A stretch of 64,000 bases of DNA from Bacillota bacterium (GTDB lineage: Bacteria > Bacillota > Clostridia > Lachnospirales > Lachnospiraceae): assembly GCA_023441965.1 (NCBI GenBank), contig JAEZNB010000014.1, forward strand, positions 1-64,000. The letters are read 5' to 3'. The notes under the pieces were generated by a model, which saw nothing but the letters and a program-made list of their open reading frames with translations, was not told the origin of the DNA and searched no databases. This document shows, piece by piece, positions 62,131 through 64,000 of this stretch. A program made the translations under genes and the position numbers. Within the stretch, counting starts at the first letter, position 1; each line of letters opens with the position of its first letter.

Positions 62131-62556
62131 TTATTCCTTTAAGAACATGATGGTTCCGATGAGAAAGAGTAGTAAGCCCAACATCTTTCTGGAACCAAGC
62201 TCGATATGATTCTGATAGGCATCCACGACCAGCCCGCTAAGCAGCTGCCCGGACAGGATGAGAATCAGGGTATTGGAGATCCCCAGCTGCGGAATGGCCA
62301 TAGAGGAGAAGTATATGATAAAGGCCCCGAAGATTCCCCCAAGCCATAGTATGGGACTGACAGACGTGATTCGGGGATATTTGGACAGGGTACCACCATA
62401 GGCACACAGGAAGGCCATAACCATCGTCCCAATGATCAGACTGTGCAGTGTGGCCAAGCTCGGTGTGATGTTTTTCCCCAGCTCTGCATTGATACCGGTC
62501 TCTATCGTCGTAAATATCCCTGCCAAAATGGCAAATAGTATGGAAGCTATGCTCAT
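62131..62556 (-). CDS. DMT superfamily transporter, YdcZ (DUF606) type
   Basis: 141 aa with five hydrophobic segments, a half-size DMT protein. IETGINAELGKNITPSLATL near the start and LILILSGQLLSGLVVDAY near 100 fit YdcZ/DUF606. Such proteins usually act as pairs or dimers; a second half is not adjacent. Substrate unknown. Confidence 0.88.
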   Translation of the reverse strand: MSIASILFAILAGIFTTIETGINAELGKNITPSLATLHSLIIGTMVMAFLCAYGGTLSKYPRITSVSPILWLGGIFGAFIIYFSSMAIPQLGISNTLILILSGQLLSGLVVDAYQNHIELGSRKMLGLLLFLIGTIMFLKE

Positions 62557-62655
62557 ATCCTGCCTCGTCTAAGCTCTTTCTTCATCTTATGTGCTTTCCC
62601 GATATTCTATACAAGCTAATCATTGATGATAGAAAGAGAAAAGTCCCTCCCAGTG

Positions 62656-63129
62656 TCATGCTTCCGGGTGGGGCTCATCCTCGATATGATAGATATCCTC
62701 CAGCCGCAATCTTCTGTCTACGATCTGGAGAATCCGAGCAGTCCGGTCAAATTTGGCAACCATACCGGTGAAGCGAATATACTCTCCTCCTTCCATATGA
62801 CTTGCTTTGTCCTTTTGAAAATAAACCAGGGTAATGACAGGATGCTCTCCATGCATCAGCTTCTGTTCAATTCTTCCTAACTGTATATCCAGATGCTCCT
62901 TAGCTTCCTCTGACAGCTCCATACGGGCAACAACGATTTTCTCTTTCGCAGCAATCGCCTCCTCATAGCCCTTGAGGGCCGCAAAGGGAATGAATATCTT
63001 GGCCCTGTCTTCTATCCTCATTCTGGGATGCTTTACCTTATCCGAGCTTTTCGGGGGATATTCCATGTGCAGGAGATCCTCATACTGATGTGACGACTTC
63101 CCCTCTGACGAAAGCGGTTTCTTTCCCAT
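62656..63129 (-). CDS. YolD-like protein
   Basis: 157 aa. RAKIFIPFAALKGYEEAIAA and VYFQKD...GMVAKFDRTARILQIVD are the YolD-like core, followed by IYHIE. YolD proteins are companions of UvrX-type Y-family polymerases, possibly regulating them, and here the polymerase gene lies 11 bases upstream. The N-terminal 35 residues are polar and poorly conserved. Confidence 0.85.
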   Translation of the reverse strand: MGKKPLSSEGKSSHQYEDLLHMEYPPKSSDKVKHPRMRIEDRAKIFIPFAALKGYEEAIAAKEKIVVARMELSEEAKEHLDIQLGRIEQKLMHGEHPVITLVYFQKDKASHMEGGEYIRFTGMVAKFDRTARILQIVDRRLRLEDIYHIEDEPHPEA

Positions 63130-63140
63130 ATCTAACCCTC

Positions 63141-64000
63141 CTATGCTTTATGCCCGCCGATCTGCTCATTTCTTTCCTTGGTCGTAGCCCCTTCTTCCAG
63201 GTTAATACCCTTTAAGATGGCGTTCTTCCCAAACTTCTTCTTAATATGAAGCATGGCCTCCTGCAGCTTTCGCTCCTTAGCCAGCTCTGCCGGATCTGTG
63301 AACAGATCCAGCTGCTCATAGCTTTCATCCACAAGATGGTTGGCGCTGACAGTCACCCGTCTGACCATAAGCTCCTTTGCTGCTATCCTGTCATAAAGCT
63401 CCGTCACCGCTGTAATGATCTTCCTGGTGCTGCTGCTTGCAGTGCCCAGGTTTGCCGTACCATGGGCGGACTTGGGTACCTCTCTCCCATAGTGGTCGTA
63501 GATCGTCTCCCCCTGATATTTCCCTTCATCCACATTGCTTCGGTCATAGCCTAAGGTCAGGGTCAGGCTGTCTGTCACCAGTCCCTTCTCCACCAGCTCC
63601 AGCACCAGCAGGTCTGTCATTTCCTGCACAACAATCCTTGCCTTCTGAAAGTCATAGGGATAAGGCAGCACCTGACCCGAGGAGATACTGTTCGTGCTGG
63701 GCTTGTAGGACTTGATTTCCTCCATGCCGCAGGGCTCATAACCCCAGGCATGGTCAATCAATAATTCGGCATCAATACCAAGCATTCGGTAAAGCAGCTC
63801 CTCGTTATTAAGAGAGGCCTCGGCAATATCACCCATGGTATAAAGACCGCTGCCTTCCAGCCTCTTGGCGATACCGCTTCCGATTCTCCAGAAGTCCTTC
63901 AGAGGCCTGTGGTTCCATAATAATCTGCGGTAAGACAACTCATCCAGCTCAGCGATACGGACCCCACTCTCATCCGCCTCCACGTGCTTCGCAACGATAT
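63141..64000 (-). CDS. Y-family DNA polymerase UvrX/UmuC-like, 5' end beyond the window
   Basis: At least 285 codons are visible, the C-terminal two thirds. The frame stays open to the window edge and reads IVAKH just before GVRIAELDELSYRRLLWNHR, the expected joint of palm and thumb. HhH-like GIAKRLEGSGLYTMGDIAE follows, then the little-finger domain with HLVDESYEQLDLFTDP, the DLF-type clamp-binding motif. Error-prone lesion bypass, probably SOS-linked. The apparent start at GTG 63983 is not real. Confidence 0.92.
   Translation of the reverse strand, partial: IVAKHVEADESGVRIAELDELSYRRLLWNHRPLKDFWRIGSGIAKRLEGSGLYTMGDIAEASLNNEELLYRMLGIDAELLIDHAWGYEPCGMEEIKSYKPSTNSISSGQVLPYPYDFQKARIVVQEMTDLLVLELVEKGLVTDSLTLTLGYDRSNVDEGKYQGETIYDHYGREVPKSAHGTANLGTASSSTRKIITAVTELYDRIAAKELMVRRVTVSANHLVDESYEQLDLFTDPAELAKERKLQEAMLHIKKKFGKNAILKGINLEEGATTKERNEQIGGHKA

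Noticed and set aside
63983..63983. Start codon of the Y-family polymerase at GTG 63983
   Set aside because: The frame continues to the window edge with conserved sequence (IVAKH), so the gene is truncated by the window, not started there.
1..64000. CRISPR arrays, tRNA, rRNA or prophage structural genes
   Set aside because: No spaced repeats of the right form, no tRNA cloverleaf ends or rRNA blocks, and no capsid or tail genes were recognised.

Overview
The window looks like a chromosomal segment of an anaerobic, spore-forming Clostridia member, most likely Lachnospiraceae (Clostridium cluster XIVa). The reasons are the SCIFF ranthipeptide pair, HemZ, an IorAB/PaaK arylpyruvate pathway, a PdaB-type deacetylase, strong GGAGG ribosome binding sites and the order hisS-hemZ-MBL-relA-apt-recJ. 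This is inference from gene content; no rRNA or tRNA gene is visible. Most genes lie on the minus strand.

Region 1 (1 to about 5.47 kb) is AT-rich accessory DNA. It holds the first codons of a probable IS66 TnpA, a large serine recombinase behind a 50-codon ORF, a two-gene unknown unit, a DUF4062 (TIR-like) protein, a decayed Phd/YefM-RelE/ParE toxin-antitoxin pair, and a coiled-coil protein. Between the DUF4062 gene and the next gene is a 121-bp imperfect palindrome organised like an integron attC site. The region ends inside a polysaccharide deacetylase gene that has lost its last quarter, so this is probably one end of an inserted element.

Region 2 (5.5-20.4 kb) has a degenerate receiver-Hpt protein, upp, galM, and a cobalamin riboswitch feeding a DUF4430 protein and an ECF S component (predicted B12 uptake). 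It continues with a cold-shock protein and an aromatic amino acid fermentation cluster (ACT, PaaK, ACT, IorB, IorA, PaaK, Na+ symporter).

Region 3 (20.4-29 kb) has a long palindrome, aspS and a Dabb protein, then a carbohydrate locus: two SGNH/sialate esterase-like enzymes and a solute-binding lipoprotein without permeases, opposite a LysR regulator. A run of five GGG tracts at exact 8-nt period lies just upstream of one esterase.

Region 4 (29-42.5 kb) is core: hisS, hemZ, MBL hydrolase, relA, apt, recJ, then an M50-like membrane peptidase, the SCIFF maturase and the 46-aa SCIFF precursor, followed by degV and a 200-nt palindrome.

Region 5 (42.5-64 kb) has pepF, ogt, a nitroreductase divergent from an OhrR-like MarR gene with a perfect operator over both -35 boxes, argC, a ZIP transporter, CapA, a small lipoprotein, an M20 peptidase, an ABC transporter with its two-component system, an Ig/FN3 secreted protein, metY, a YdcZ transporter and a YolD/UvrX pair that runs off the right end. 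No CRISPR array, T-box or prophage was found.
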